In this document: positions 34,742-46,458 of the stretch, in pieces
Numbering within the stretch: the stretch's first letter is position 1
Layout of the letters: every line of letters starts with the position of its first letter
DNA from: Ailurus styani
Taxonomy: Eukaryota > Chordata > Mammalia > Carnivora > Ailuridae
Reading direction: 5' to 3'
Assembly: GCA_002007465.1 (NCBI GenBank)
Contig: LNAC01000375.1
Location: forward strand, 722,831 to 786,830
DNA: 64,000 nucleotides
The notes under the pieces: model-generated
What the model was told of the DNA's origin: nothing
The model's input: the letters and a program-made list of their open reading frames with translations, nothing else
Database searches by the model: none
Position numbers and translations under genes: made by a program

Positions 34742-35458
34742 AAATAAACTTAATTTTTAAATAATAGATAAGCAAAGTTCTTAGGATTAGAGTTTTTAAG
34801 ACATATTTTTTGTTGTTCTCTCCTTATGCATGATTTTTCTACTTCTCTTTAATTCCAAATAACCAATTACTTTTCTGATCAATACTTGCTAATCTGTCAT
34901 TATCTTCATCAAAATCTGACCATAATCACATTTCTTATTCAATATTTCCTGAGTAGTTCTAGTCATTTCTTTACTAATTATTCTTTGTTGTTTCTTCCAT
35001 ATTATTATCATCTGTATGTATGTGTTGGTTAGCTTTACTCTTCAAGTAAATTTGTGTGAATGCCTGGATGTCAACGCAACTGTTTAGTTAAGAGTGCTGT
35101 TGGAGGGCAGGCACTGAATGCAAGGGCCCAGGAGAAGGGTGTGTTCCACGGTTTCATTTAAGAATAGCTGGGTTGTGGCAACAGACAAAAAAAAAAAAAA
35201 AAGGAAGGGGTACTTATTTTCACAGATATAGGGTTACCTTATAATTTTTCTTTTCCTCCAGTCAGAAGAAACACAACTTTTATATCATCTGCCTGCAGAA
35301 GTGGCTTCAGTTTTTCTGGACAGAGTATGCAATCACAACATGCCCCAAGAACCCCATGTATAAAAATATGGTTATTGTTAGGTACCAGTAAATGGACTCA
35401 GTTGATTTATAGCCACACTTCATATTTATCAATAACTGCAAGTAGTCAATGGTCAAAC
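34742..35458. other. No recognisable feature
   Basis: AT-rich sequence with a 17-A run at about 35189-35204; family unclear. Confidence 0.5.
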
Positions 35459-35475
35459 AGAATCTTATAATAGTG

Positions 35476-35680
35476 GGCGCCTGGGTGGCTCAGTGGGTTA
35501 AAGCCGCTGCCTTCGGCTCGGGTCATGATCCCAGGGTCCTGGGATCGAGGCCCACATTGGGCTCTCTGCTCGGCGGGGAGCCTGCTTCCTCCTCTCTCCT
35601 CTCTCTCTGCTTGCCTCTCTGCCTCCTTGTAATCTCTCTCTCTGTGTCAAATGAATAAATAAAATCTTTAAAAAAAAAAA
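35476..35680 (+). mobile_element. CAN-SINE, young type
   Basis: Full sense copy (GGTTAAAGCCGCTGCCTTCG variant). Perfect 17-bp target duplication AGAATCTTATAATAGTG at 35459-35475 and 35681-35697. Confidence 0.97.
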
Positions 35681-35697
35681 AGAATCTTATAATAGTG

Positions 35698-36063
35698 TAA
35701 CAAATGTGTTATATTGGAAGACTGATATTTTTACAAATTTAGATAAAATCCTGATGAATATGTATAAAAAGGATAAATGAGATTAAGGCTCAAAAAGGAT
35801 TTTCCCAGTATGTCTTCCAAACAAAATATTTATTTCAGTGACTTTCATTTGGGAGACTAGCTTTGAAACAAATAATGTTTGAATCGATAAGTGGATGCTT
35901 GGATAAATAAATGAACACTGTATAGTTCATAAATAGTTTTTGTTGTTACTCATTAGGACTTGTCAATAAAAGTACATATACTGAAAAATATACAGTGTTT
36001 GGGGGTAAATGATGCAAGGACAGACTGTTCTTTCTATATTCCATCCTGCCCATCCCCCCACCA
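35698..36063. other. No recognisable feature
   Basis: AT-rich sequence. Confidence 0.5.
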
Positions 36064-36245
36064 TATCAGTTTTTAATTGCTGCTGTAACAAATTACCACA
36101 AATTTAGTGGCTTAAACAGCACAATGCATTACCTTTCAGTTCTGGAGGTCAGAAGTCCAAAATGAGTCTTAAAGCGCTAAAATCAAGGTATCAGCAGGTC
36201 TGTTCCTTCTGGAGACTCTGGGAGACAATCCACTACTTGGATTGT
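36064..36245 (-). mobile_element. MLT1-like LTR fragment (ERVL-MaLR), antisense
   Basis: Plus strand has the inverse of the MaLR 3' end: ATTGCTGCTGTAACAAATTA (36077-36096), GTGGCTTAAACAGCACAATG, CAGTTCTGGAGGTCAGAAGT (36138-36157), AAGGTATCAGCAGGTCTGTT. Only the 3' part remains. Confidence 0.75.
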
Positions 36246-37215
36246 CCCTTACCCCAAAATGCTCAAAATATATGTGTTTCCAGCATGCTGGATCATAGAT
36301 AATTAAATGTATTAATGTTTAAAATGATGGTTAAACCATTGATAATTTAATCATGGATAATTAAGTAAAAATAAAGGATAATTAAATATATTTCTACCTC
36401 AATTAAAGAAAAATCTTCAGGAATCTGGGGTTTTTAACTGGACTTTCCCATATTGATTGTTGGTGTAGACATGATTCAAATACCATTGTACATTTCAGTT
36501 CTGGCCTTAACAATGTTATACAAGTTATTAGTTGTAAAGAAATACCAAAGGAAAACTTAATTAAGTGAAATAAAGTCAAATAAAGGTAGCTGGCATGAGA
36601 AATGGATATTAAAAATAGGACAAGTGGGAGAAGACAGGAGAAAAAGACTCTTTTGACCATGTTTTGATATGAAGCAGAATTATAATATGATCTTTCAAGG
36701 ATATAAAAATATTTTGTTGGTGTACTACTCAGGAATGTATTAGGTGCATCTAACAAAAATCTGATGAGGTCTTTAACAAATAACAGTATTAGTTAGTTTC
36801 CTTACTTCAAAAGCATTCAAGAAGTGGGAGCTTCAGTATTGGCTTGATGGCTCCTTCAATCTCCTCTGCCATACACAGGTGTATCACAGATGGTTGTTCC
36901 ACCTTCAGATACCATATCTGCATTTCAGAAATCAGAAAGCAAGAAAGGAACAAGAGTGTAAGTATGTGCTGGTGGCACCTATCCCTTTTTATCAGGAACA
37001 TAAAGATTTTCCCTGAAGCTTATACCCATGACTCTTTTACAATGCATTTGCAAGACTCTGTGACTGGGCTGTGCCAAGACGTCCTACAGCCTAGGAAGTA
37101 GGTGGACAACTACTTTATCCAAAGTAGGACATTAGATTTTGACTAGGCCACTAACCAATATCTGTCAGAGCTTAACAGTATTCTTATGTAACTGTTTTAT
37201 CATACAATTCATAAT
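36246..37215. other. No recognisable feature
   Basis: AT-rich. The 117-codon minus-strand frame at 36403-36756 has leucine/serine-rich text but no domain I recognise and no supporting exon structure. Confidence 0.5.
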
Positions 37216-37219
37216 CAAG

Positions 37220-37430
37220 GCTGGTGGTTCTCAAGAGAAGTTCAGTGGGCAGCATTTTTAAATCACCTTGGCAGCTTGATCAAAATACAGATAATCCCAG
37301 CTTTCCATTATAATTATGACATCATGAGATACATTGTGGGCATAAGAGCATAAACATAGATACTCTGGAGATATATTCCCTACCTCTTCTTCCCCAACCC
37401 CTAACATTTGAGAACTATCACACTATACAT
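37220..37430 (+). mobile_element. MER5-like hAT fragment
   Basis: GGTGGTTCTCAAGAGAAG, then ATCACCTTGGCAGCTTGATC (37262-37281), AAATACAGATAATCCCAGC, and near the right end CATTTGAGAACTATCACACT (37407-37426). This is the layout of MER5A non-autonomous hAT elements, with an unrelated-looking middle. Confidence 0.55.
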
Positions 37431-38666
37431 ATACTGAACAATGAGCCTCCCACAAGCAATGAACCAAAAGTATAGGTCTCTAATTTGTATACAAAGATTG
37501 TCCATGAGAAAATTAAAGAGAGGTATTTTTTACTCTGTTTTCTACATTTCTGTTTAACTACAAACTAAAAGTGAGAACTATCTAATTAATGAGATCTAAG
37601 AGACAGAGAGTAACATGTTCAAAACTGGTAACTCCACATTACTCAATATGAGATGATGACTCCTTTAAACAAAGAAAAAAACCTAAATGAAAGACTCACT
37701 CATTTAGGAGAGAAATCAGCCTAAAATGATTTACACACCTTTACTGAGAGAGAGGATGTTTTGCAGACCATTAATTTCTATCACTTTATTTCTTCTAATT
37801 TAATGTATACAAATGTTTTTATAAGGGATTATTTATAGCTCTTGTTCAAGAAGAAACATAACACCTTGCAAAATGTACACATTTTTGGCTATACATTTTA
37901 CTTACAATATTTTCCCTGAATTAAAAAAATACTTGACATTTTTTAACCAAAGTTTAGATGTAAGATAGCAGGAATTATCCTAAACTCTCTCTCTAATTAA
38001 CAGAGTAATTTCATGGTGTTTAATATAAAAATAAATCAATGAATAATTTTATTTAATATGCTCTGTAAAAATTATGGTGGGTGACAAAGCAAATATTTCT
38101 TTTCCCTAAATGAAGCAATTTAAAGTATCTTCAATTTATTTTTTCATGAGAACCTATAGAATAGGTGAACTTTTCAGACTTAGTGCTATAACTTTTCAAT
38201 TATATTTTGGTAGCTTATTCAAAAGGGAAAAAGTAAGCAGAAGGAAACAAAAACTGTAAGAGTCAGTGGCACAAAAAGAAATCTGAACTGGAATAATGAA
38301 TATTTTCATCATACCAAGAAAACTGTTTCTGTATTTCCATAACTTCTGGTGAGGCACTTTTATATTTTAACAGCCTTGTTATTCATGAATGAGGGATAAT
38401 CCTTAAGGTCATTAATTTTTATACCAACAGACATTTAAAAATTCTCATTTACTAGAATTACTGTGTATGAGCAGATAAAATAATAAACTGGAATGGACAC
38501 ATTTTGTCATATTAGAAGATTACAGATTTTTAAAAAGTATTCTAGAGTTAAGGTTTCAGAAGTTGGCAGTGGTCTAGAAAGGGGTCTATTTTGTTTTCTT
38601 CATGTGCTCTGGTTCTACATTCCTTCTGAGGCTAACGACTTTTATAACATCCTCAAGATGTGGTAG
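37431..38666. other. AT-rich stretch, nothing recognised
   Basis: No repeat or gene signature that I can support. Confidence 0.5.
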
Positions 38667-38680
38667 CTTAAGTTTGTATT

Positions 38681-38880
38681 TTTTTTTAAAGATTTTATTT
38701 ATTTATTTGACACGGAGAGAGAAATTACAAGTAGGCAGAGAGGCAGGCAGAGAGACAGAGAGAGGAGGAAGCAGGCTCCCTGCTGAGCAGAGAGCCCGAT
38801 GTGGGCCTCGATCCCAGGACGCTGAGATCATGACCTGAGCCGAAAGCAGAGGCTTTAACCCACTGAGCCACCCAGGCGCC
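38681..38880 (-). mobile_element. CAN-SINE, young type
   Basis: Antisense full copy. Perfect 14-bp target duplication CTTAAGTTTGTATT at 38667-38680 and 38881-38894. Confidence 0.97.
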
Positions 38881-39032
38881 CTTAAGTTTGTATTTATATA
38901 CATGTAACTGGGTTCTAGAGTAAGACTCTATTACCAGGTCACAGCTAATTTTAATTAAAACTAGTCAATTAAACTATATATCTATCAGTATATACTAGTC
39001 TATATGTACTAGTGTGTACATTAGTATATATT

Positions 39033-39038
<6 letters not shown>

Positions 39039-39101
<63 letters not shown>
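39039..39101. repeat. (TG)n microsatellite
   Basis: About 30 TG units with one GC interruption near 39067. Preceded by repeated TATACTAGT/TATATTAGTC units at about 38985-39035, themselves a degenerate local repeat. Confidence 0.95.
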
Positions 39102-39102
<1 letters not shown>

Positions 39103-39246
39103 CACTTTTCATTAGCCTAAGACATGGTCTGGTTAAAGAAAACTGTCCAAAAAAAGAAGCTAATAGACAAATTTAATTAATAATATTGTCTTGCAGGTTG
39201 GGAAATGGTGGAGTACTAAATTTGCAATAAAAATTTCAAGCTTCTG

Positions 39247-39448
39247 GGGTGCCTGGGTGGTTCAGTTGGTTAAGTGTCTGCCTTCAGCTCAGGTCATGTT
39301 CTCAGGGTCCTGGGATAGAGCCCCACATCAGACTCCCTGCCCAGCGCAGAGCCTGCCTCTCCCTCTCCGTCTTCCTGCCATTTCCCCTGCTTGTGCTCAC
39401 TCTCTCTCTCTGTCCAATAAATAAATAAATAAAAATGTTTAAAAATTT
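39247..39448 (+). mobile_element. CAN-SINE
   Basis: Sense copy, older GTTGGTTAAGTGTCTGCC type. Perfect 13-bp target duplication TTTCAAGCTTCTG at 39234-39246 and 39449-39461. Confidence 0.96.
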
Positions 39449-39461
39449 TTTCAAGCTTCTG

Positions 39462-40855
39462 TGGGAACTGTTCTCCAGAATTTAATGAGTAGAATAGTTA
39501 TCAACATGCTAGAACTACTGCTGTGTGTTATAATGATATTGCAGACTGTGAAGCTTAACCAAAGGGTCAAGTTTTCTGCTATTCTTATACCCATATATAT
39601 CCATATTATTAACCTGCATTTCTAGAAATAAACAAAATGATTCTTGCAAACTGGAAGAGTGTGGAAAATTACATAAATATATTCATTGTAGCAAACCTCC
39701 ATTATGTAGTTACTTTCCAGGGCTTGATGGTAGTTTAGGCAGAAATTCTGTGCATAGGGTCTAAAGTAATGAAAATTTCTTACCATATTTTTGAGAATGC
39801 CTGTATACCAGAAGTGTTCTAGTCCCCAGATATCAGCTTGATAACAGAGCCCAACCATTGTATCCATACAGAATATTAATAAAGAACATTGTGTAGAAGC
39901 TGAGAATAGTTTTCACACATTCTATATTGTTAAGCTTCTTGAGAGAAGAAAAACTGAAAAAATGATTTTGAAATATGACATAGGGAGGCTGAGCCTCCTA
40001 GTAGGATTCACACAGTCGGGGACCTCTGGCTTTGCTGTTTATTCACAATGATGCTGGTTTACATGACACTTTTATGTAGAAGCAGGAGGCTATTTGGAAT
40101 TTTAAAATGTGAATTATAGTTCCATTGTACTTCCACTGAATTATGGGCCAGGGAATTATTTAATATTATTGGAGTTGTTCACTCAGAAGCTGATTATATG
40201 TTCTCTTTGGTGTCTTAATGAAGTATGGGATTTCTTGTATCTGCAGGATAACTTAAATGTCATTCTGAGAATTCTTTTTCAGGTAAACTGCATATTTCAT
40301 TGTTAGTTTGGCAGAAAAAAATTCTAACATGAAGATAATGTTATTGACACTAAAAAAGGGGGGTATTATAATTTCTTAAATTATTCTCTGACTTTGGAAA
40401 TACAGTCAAATATTATGTGACTAATTTAAGTAACTAATATCGGGGAAAGGTATAAGGTACATTTTTTAGAACTGTGTGTGAGGAGGGATGATTATACTTA
40501 AAAAGTAATAAAAGATCTGAATATTAGAAGAAATAAAACTTGGTCATGGTCTGCAGTTTACAAACAAGTACAGTTCAATAGAAAGACTCAAAGCTGATTT
40601 GTACATAATCTAGTAAAATGCCATTCTATTCATCTTTGCCTTGTGCTGTGTTTCCAAATGCTACAAACATGTAGCATTGTTCTCATTCTGATCTATTTTG
40701 CTTTTACACAATCCTATATTGATGCTGATAACTACAACTACAATTGTGTTGGTATTATTATATCTGGAGTTTTTACCGTGTATCAGAGATTATGCTAAAC
40801 TCTTCATATACATGATTTCATTTTACACTCAAACCAAGCCAACGCAATAGACCTC
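39462..40855. other. AT-rich stretch, nothing recognised
   Basis: No repeat or gene signature that I can support. Confidence 0.5.
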
Positions 40856-40859
40856 AACA

Positions 40860-41072
40860 GAGTACCTAATTGGATTAGCTTTAGAATCAGATGCATATGT
40901 TGTATTTTCTGCTCTACCAGTCAATAATGAGCTTTGTGATCTTATTCTCTACCTCTATATGTGTTAGTTATCAATAACATGAAAGTGATAATATGTACTA
41001 TTAAGACTGTGATGAGGATTAAGTGAGTGCTTTGCACATGACAAGCAATCTGTAAATTTCAACTGTTTAATG
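40860..41072 (+). mobile_element. MIR SINE, diverged
   Basis: GGATTAGCTTTAGAATCAGA, TGAGCTTTGTGATCTTATTC (40928-40947), TGTGATGAGGATTAAGTGAG (41008-41027) and GCTTTGCACATGACAAGCAA follow the MIR order. Confidence 0.65.
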
Positions 41073-41079
41073 TGTTGTT

Positions 41080-41237
41080 AGCCCATTCTACAGTTGGGAA
41101 AACTAAGGCTTAAATGTATAAAGCAATCTGTCAATATCATATAGCTGCTAAATAGGTTACACAGGATTTGGGCCCAGGTCTTCTTTTTGACATCAGAATC
41201 ACACCTTCAAATACTATGGCTGTACTGTCTAATATTA
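41080..41237 (-). mobile_element. MIR SINE, opposite orientation to its neighbour
   Basis: CCCATTCTACAGTTGGGAAA (41082-41101), ACTAAGGCTTAAATGTATAA, ATATAGCTGCTAAATAGG and TTTGGGCCCAGGTCTTC (about 41168-41184) are inverse MIR. It lies just after a sense MIR. Confidence 0.7.
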
Positions 41238-41639
41238 GTAATATAAATTTATCAATTATTTTCAATATTTCAATATTTAAAATTTAATATTTTATCCATG
41301 TAGAAACCTAAACTCCATACAGAGAGGTTGAATGTTTTACCTGAATATGACTAAAAATGGGGGAGTATAATGCTTTATGTTGGGTAAATACTTATCAATA
41401 TTGTATATAAATAGATTCAGAAGGTATGATCTTCATATTTCAAAAAATGCCCCTTTGCTAGCACATACTAAATATTTTTTTTGGAAAGAGGAAATAACCT
41501 TATGAACAGATACATGTACTCCTGTGTATAAGTTGAAGAATTAGTATAAATTAGCAATTGCAAATTATGGGATGGAGGAAGCATGACAATTGATATTGAT
41601 AAGGAAATGGAACTAATAATTACTGACAGAGTACTGTGG

Positions 41640-41790
41640 TTCTACATGTTCATTCTTATATTATGAAATGATCTCACAAGTCATTATTAGTCCCATTTTA
41701 GAAGTAATAAAACTGATATTCATCAATGTCGGGGATCTTGCTCAACATCATAGTAATGGAACAAAAGATTAATATAGACCAGGAAATAAA
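41640..41790 (-). mobile_element. Possible MIR fragment
   Basis: TATTAGTCCCATTTTAGAAG (41685-41704), TTGCTCAACATCATAGTAAT resemble inverse MIR but are strongly decayed. Confidence 0.4.
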
Positions 41791-42061
41791 GACTATTTTA
41801 GTTAGAAATATAAATGTTTGTTATAATTAAACTTGAAGATCATATAGAATAGTATTCTAACATCTGGTGACAGTTTTAAATAAGCACCTTCGAACTGCAT
41901 TGTTTTATGGTTTGGGCTAATGCCATTCTCAGCACCAAACCAGTGAGGAGCTCTGTTTTCCCAGTATTACTTAGTGACCCAGTTCTTTGATTCAATATGC
42001 ATTTCACTTATTTTAATGTTCAATTCTTATATACTTATCACATTTTCATTGTGTTTTTAAG
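41791..42061. other. No recognisable feature
   Basis: AT-rich sequence. Confidence 0.5.
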
Positions 42062-42072
42062 GCAAAATTTGT

Positions 42073-42281
42073 GGGCACCTGGGTAGCTCAGTAGGTTAAG
42101 TATCTGCCTTCAGCTCTGGTCATGATCCCAGGGTCCTGGGATGGAGCCCTGCATCGGGCTTCCTGCTTAGTGGGGAATCTGTTTCTCCCTCTCACTCTGC
42201 CCCTCCCCCTGCTTGTGTTCACTCTCTCTCATGCTATCTCACTCTCTCAAATAAATAAATAAAATATTTTTAAAAAATTAA
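42073..42281 (+). mobile_element. CAN-SINE
   Basis: Sense copy with head GGGCACCTGGGTAGCTCAGT. Perfect 11-bp target duplication GCAAAATTTGT at 42062-42072 and 42282-42292. The CT-rich tract is extended by CATGCTATCTCACT. Confidence 0.96.
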
Positions 42282-42292
42282 GCAAAATTTGT

Positions 42293-42719
42293 TCTATTTG
42301 GTTAACTTGGTTTATTCTGGGGATTGGCTAATGAATTACTAAAGATAAAATGAAAACTACTAAGATAGAATCAGTCAAATCTGATCTTGGCCAAAGTCAC
42401 TAAATAATAGAAAGAGGTCAGGTAGGTACATTTGTACTGGATAAACCCCATAGGTGAAGCATGATAATATTAGGAGTTTGGAGGTATGGGAGCCTTGTCT
42501 CGAACTCCTCAGTGGAAAAGCCATTTGGCAGAAAGGTACAGGTCAGTTAGCCTCCCATGAGAATCTCCCTTGGAAGTCAGTCCAACTTTCTCTGGCTGAA
42601 ATATGAAATAAAGCAAGCACAGGATTGTAGTAAAAAAAAAAGTGTTTATTCTATTAAATACATTCCTTCAGTTTTGGGAGACAATGTCCATTTTATCCTG
42701 AGGACAAAAGTATTATTGA
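42293..42719. other. No recognisable feature
   Basis: AT-rich, leading into an L1 tail. Confidence 0.5.
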
Positions 42720-43358
42720 AAGCAATGAGGATGTTCATAGCAGTAATGTCCACAATAGCCCAAATGTGGAAGAGCCGAGATGTCCCTCTACAGATGAACG
42801 GATAAAGAAGATGTGGTTCATATATACAATGGGATATTACTCAGCCATCAGAAAAGGATGAATAGCCACCATTTGCATCAACATGTATGGAACTAGAGGG
42901 GATTATGCTATGTGAAATAAGTCAAGCAGAGAAAGACAATTGTTGTATGGTTTCACTCATATCTGGAACATAAGGAATAGCACGGAGGACGACAGGGGAA
43001 GGGAGGGAAAACTGGGAAGAAATCAGAAAGGGAGACAAACCATGAGAGACTCTGGACTCAGGGAAACAAACTGAATGTTGTGGAGGGGTTAGGGTTGGGG
43101 GGATGGGTATTAAGGAGAGCACGTGTTGTGATGAGCACTGTGTGTTATACACGACTAATGAATCGTTGAACACTACATCAAAAACTAATGATAAGAGACT
43201 CCTAATCTCACAAAACAAACTGAGGGTTACTGGGGGGTGGGAGGGTAGGGATAGGGTGGATGGGTTATGGACATTGGGGAGGGTTTGTGCTTTGGTGAAT
43301 GCTGTGAAAGATGTAAGTCTGATGATTCACAGACCTGTACCCCTGGGGCAAAGAATAA

Positions 43359-43393
<35 letters not shown>

Positions 43394-43470
43394 GAAAAAA
43401 AACTAATGATGTACCTCTGTATGTTGGCTAACTAAACATAATAAAAATAAATAAAAGTTTTAAAAGTTTA
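42720..43470 (+). mobile_element. L1 3' end carrying a nested L1 tail
   Basis: Starts near ATGTTCATAGCAGTAATGTC (42731-42750), the C-terminal coding part of ORF2 (FIAVMSTIAQMWKSRDVP), then AATGGGATATTACTCAGCCA (42828-42847), the G-rich 3' UTR and the terminal block with CTAACTAAACATAATAAAAA (43428-43447). Interrupted at 43193-43398 by another L1 tail. 5' truncated. Confidence 0.9.
43193..43398 (+). mobile_element. Nested 5'-truncated L1 3' UTR
   Basis: About 206 bp from AAGAGACTCCTAATCTCAC to an (AAAT)n plus A tail (about 43356-43398). Perfect 13-bp target duplication AAAAACTAATGAT at 43180-43192 and 43399-43411. Nearly the same 3' UTR as the minus-strand copy at 28618-28847, so both come from one active-type lineage. 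Confidence 0.94.
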
Positions 43471-43583
43471 AAAAAGAAAGGATGGAAAAGGGAAATGAGT
43501 TTCAGATTAGCTAGGAGGTTAATCAAGGCGTAAAGTTCCTCTCATATTATTTTCTCTAAAATAAAGATAATAATATCATCAGT

Positions 43584-44002
43584 TGTAACCTCCTCTGGAG
43601 CTTCCTGGATGAAATCTGAAATCGGCCCCTGGCAAGGGTACAGGGAGACAAAAGAGAGAGGCAGGCCACAGGAGATTAGTAAATGGCCCGTTGAATAAGG
43701 GAGGGAACTTACATAGGAGGCTTGTCTTGGATGGCCACAGGAAGAGAAGATCTCTACACCCTCCCACCAAATCTCAAAAGTTTAAACAGAGGTCTTAACT
43801 GAGTTCAGGCACTCATACTATCCAGACGGTCTCAATAATACATCAATGTCTTGAGGCGATATCCTTGGGGAAGCTTCTACAAGTGGGGGAAAACAAGTGG
43901 AGTGCATATCCAAGGACAGGGGAGGGGATCAGGAGCCTGACTGCCAGGGTCCAGCTCAGGGCTCGACGGGCAGTCATGTCTTCTCAATGATCTCCCCTAA
44001 CA
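43584..44002 (-). mobile_element. Possible solo LTR of an endogenous retrovirus
   Basis: A GC-richer 419-bp block bounded TG (43584) and CA (44002), as LTRs are, in an AT-rich background. The content is unlike any SINE or LINE here: CCCCTGGCAAGGGTACAGGG (43626-43645), AGGGCTCGACGGGCAGTCAT. The minus strand would start TGTTAGGGGAGATC. I found no matching target duplication (CAGT against AATA), so the limits are unsure. Confidence 0.35.
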
Positions 44003-44934
44003 AATATATTCGTCAAAGGATTGTCCTAAAGATTAATTTAGATTACATATAGGACAGTTTGTAGTGCATAATACAAATGGCAATTTTATTTTGCTCTCCT
44101 TTCTCAAACCCCTCTACACAGAAACAAAATAAAAGCCTCCATTTATGGATTAAGTTAGCTGTATCAAGTTTCCCTCAAGGAATATCAGTCGAACCACAAT
44201 TTTAAGCATTCTTGTCTTTTGTGATCTGCTGCTTTTACTAATATCTCTTTGCAGAGCCAGGATTCTTGACAGAAACTATGTGTGTGCTTTGAGACCAAGA
44301 GACTCCAAATTAAAATGTAAATCTCCTTTTCAGTAAAACTTGCAATTTCTGCAGGCAATAAGCAAGCTAATGGCATGCTGACTTTATCCAATATGGTTCA
44401 ATTTATTGTGTTGCCCACAGATAGTCCTTACCTTGAGGCAACTGGGATCCATTCCCACAAATGAAATGCCTACGCTGAAGCCTAGGAGAGTGGGGAGAAA
44501 GACAATGGGGAATCTTATTTTCTTCTCTATTTCTTGATTCAAAGTCAGCTGCAAGTGAGTGGATGTAGACTTCAGAGATAACCCACTGGCTAAGAAAATT
44601 CAGGACCTTCATTGAGGCCATCATTTGGAATAGAGATGACTTGTATTATCAATTAAATAGTAAGAAAAAGTAGAAAGCTACCCATCTCGATATTATAAAT
44701 TGTAAATATGGTCGAACATTTGCAAGACAGTGGGTAACTTTTAATTAATTTTAAAGGCTGTCAGTATTTGCTTTTGTTTTGAATGTGTTGTAAAATTTCT
44801 ATTCCCAAGAATCGTGAAAGTACGCATTGCTTTTCTTTTCCTTCTGTGCATTTTACATTCTCTTGTTAAACCATTTCTATTCTTAGAAATCTCAAAACTA
44901 TTTCTTCAAGAACCTACACTCTAACTTCTTATTT
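44003..44934. other. No recognisable feature
   Basis: Mixed-composition sequence. Minus-strand frames at 44185-44391 and 44403-44624 (68 and 73 codons) have no domain that I recognise. Confidence 0.5.
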
Positions 44935-45162
44935 ATTTTTTATTTTTTTCTATTTTTGAGAGAGAGAGTGTGTGTTTCTGTGTGTGTGTGTGTGTGTGTT
45001 GGAGGGAGGAGTGAGGGGTAAAGGGAGAGGGACAGAGAGAATTTTGAGCAGGCTCCACCCTGAGCATGGAACTTGACTCAGGGCTCTCTATCTCACAACC
45101 TTGAGATCCTGAGCCAAAATCAAGAGCTGAATGCTTACCCAACTGAGCCACCCACACGCCCC
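44935..45162 (-). mobile_element. CAN-SINE with a (TG)n tract
   Basis: Antisense copy from TTTTTGAGAGAGAGAG to CCACCCACACGCCCC, with about 12 TG units at about 44971-44999 inside its purine-rich part. Lies directly next to another SINE in the same orientation. Confidence 0.9.
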
Positions 45163-45334
45163 TTTTTTTTTTTTTAAGATTTTATTTATTTATTTGAGAG
45201 AGTACAAACAGGGGACAGGGAAAGGGAAAAGCAGGCTCCCCGCTGAGCAGGGAACCTGACATGGGCTGTATCCCAGGACCCTGGGATCATGACCTGAGCC
45301 GATGCTTAACCAACTGAGCCACTCAGGTGCCCCA
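45163..45334 (-). mobile_element. CAN-SINE, tandem with the previous one
   Basis: Antisense copy from a 13-T run with AAGATTTTATTTATTTATTT to GAGCCACTCAGGTGCCCC. The CTTTAACTTCTTATTTTTT to its right matches CTCTAACTTCTTATTTATTT left of the previous SINE. Confidence 0.92.
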
Positions 45335-46446
45335 TCTTTAACTTCTTATTTTTTGTATTCACATATTTCACCAAACCCATGGAACTTGACTTGTGTTTCA
45401 CTGTAGTATGACAAATTTTATATCACTATTCTTTCACTATCAATATTATTTTTAAGTAATTCATTTAACATATGAATTAATTAGATGTTTACTGTGCTGG
45501 ACATGATAAAAAAAGATGATTGAAACATTAGGCCCTACTCTGTAGACTTCATAGTGTAGAGCATCACAATTCAGTAGGAATATATTAAAAGTCACATAGG
45601 TAATTTTATATTTCCCAGGGGTAACCTTAAAAAAGTAAAATAAAATAGTTAAATCAATTTAAATAACTATATTACAACATCCAAAATATTATTTCAGAAG
45701 GTAATCAATATAAAAATTTACTAATGAGATATTTTATATTCTTTTTTTCACACATCTCAATTTGCACTACCCACATTTCAAGTGCTCAAAATAATGTGAT
45801 AATTGGTTACTGTATTGGACAGTACAGGTCCAAAAGATCAATACAGATACATGTAAATGACACAAAATGCACTTTGAAGGAGTTATTTTGATGAATGCTA
45901 GTGGTATATTTTATGGAAGATTTTAAAACTAGTCTATGGTGGAGAGACCTTCAGTAGAATAAACATGGTTCATAAATATGTTTTCTTACACAACATGGAA
46001 GCAAGATGGCCAGTAATTAAAAGGAATTAGTTTTTAATTATTTTAATTTATATCCACAACAGCAAATGTAGAAATGTTGTGTCAGTAAAATGCGTTAAAT
46101 TAGAGTTGAAAAACCCTGGCTTGTTTTAGAAATTTAACTATGGAGGAATAAAACAGGCATACTCATGAGTCATCATAAAATAGAGGAAATTAGGTTTGAC
46201 AGACTCTCAGGTACTTGGGAAAATATATCAGCTTTAGTAGCCTATTTCCCTTGAGAGAAACCTCGGGATGAAAATGAAATTGAGCCCTACACATGTTGAT
46301 ACTCTATGGTTCTGAGATTCTGTATATTTCCTAAGATAATAATCTGACATATAAAACTCAAGAAATTATTTCGAAATTGGAGATAGTTATCAACTCTAAT
46401 TTTTACATATTAATGTGTAAGTATTTCACCATTAAGTATTTTCAGC
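45335..46446. other. AT-rich stretch, nothing recognised
   Basis: No repeat clearly identified; a decayed mammalian-wide repeat may lie near 45490-45590. Confidence 0.5.
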
Positions 46447-46458
46447 ATTACTACTTTT

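Noticed and set aside
33245..35658. Several frames with GAWVAQWVKAAAFGSGH or [16 protein letters not shown] type text
   Set aside because: These are the six-frame translations of CAN-SINE heads and recur at each SINE. Not proteins.
43103..43369. Protein-like frame also found (inverted) at 28642-28857
   Set aside because: Both are the G-rich L1 3' UTR translated by chance; shared because both are copies of one L1 lineage.
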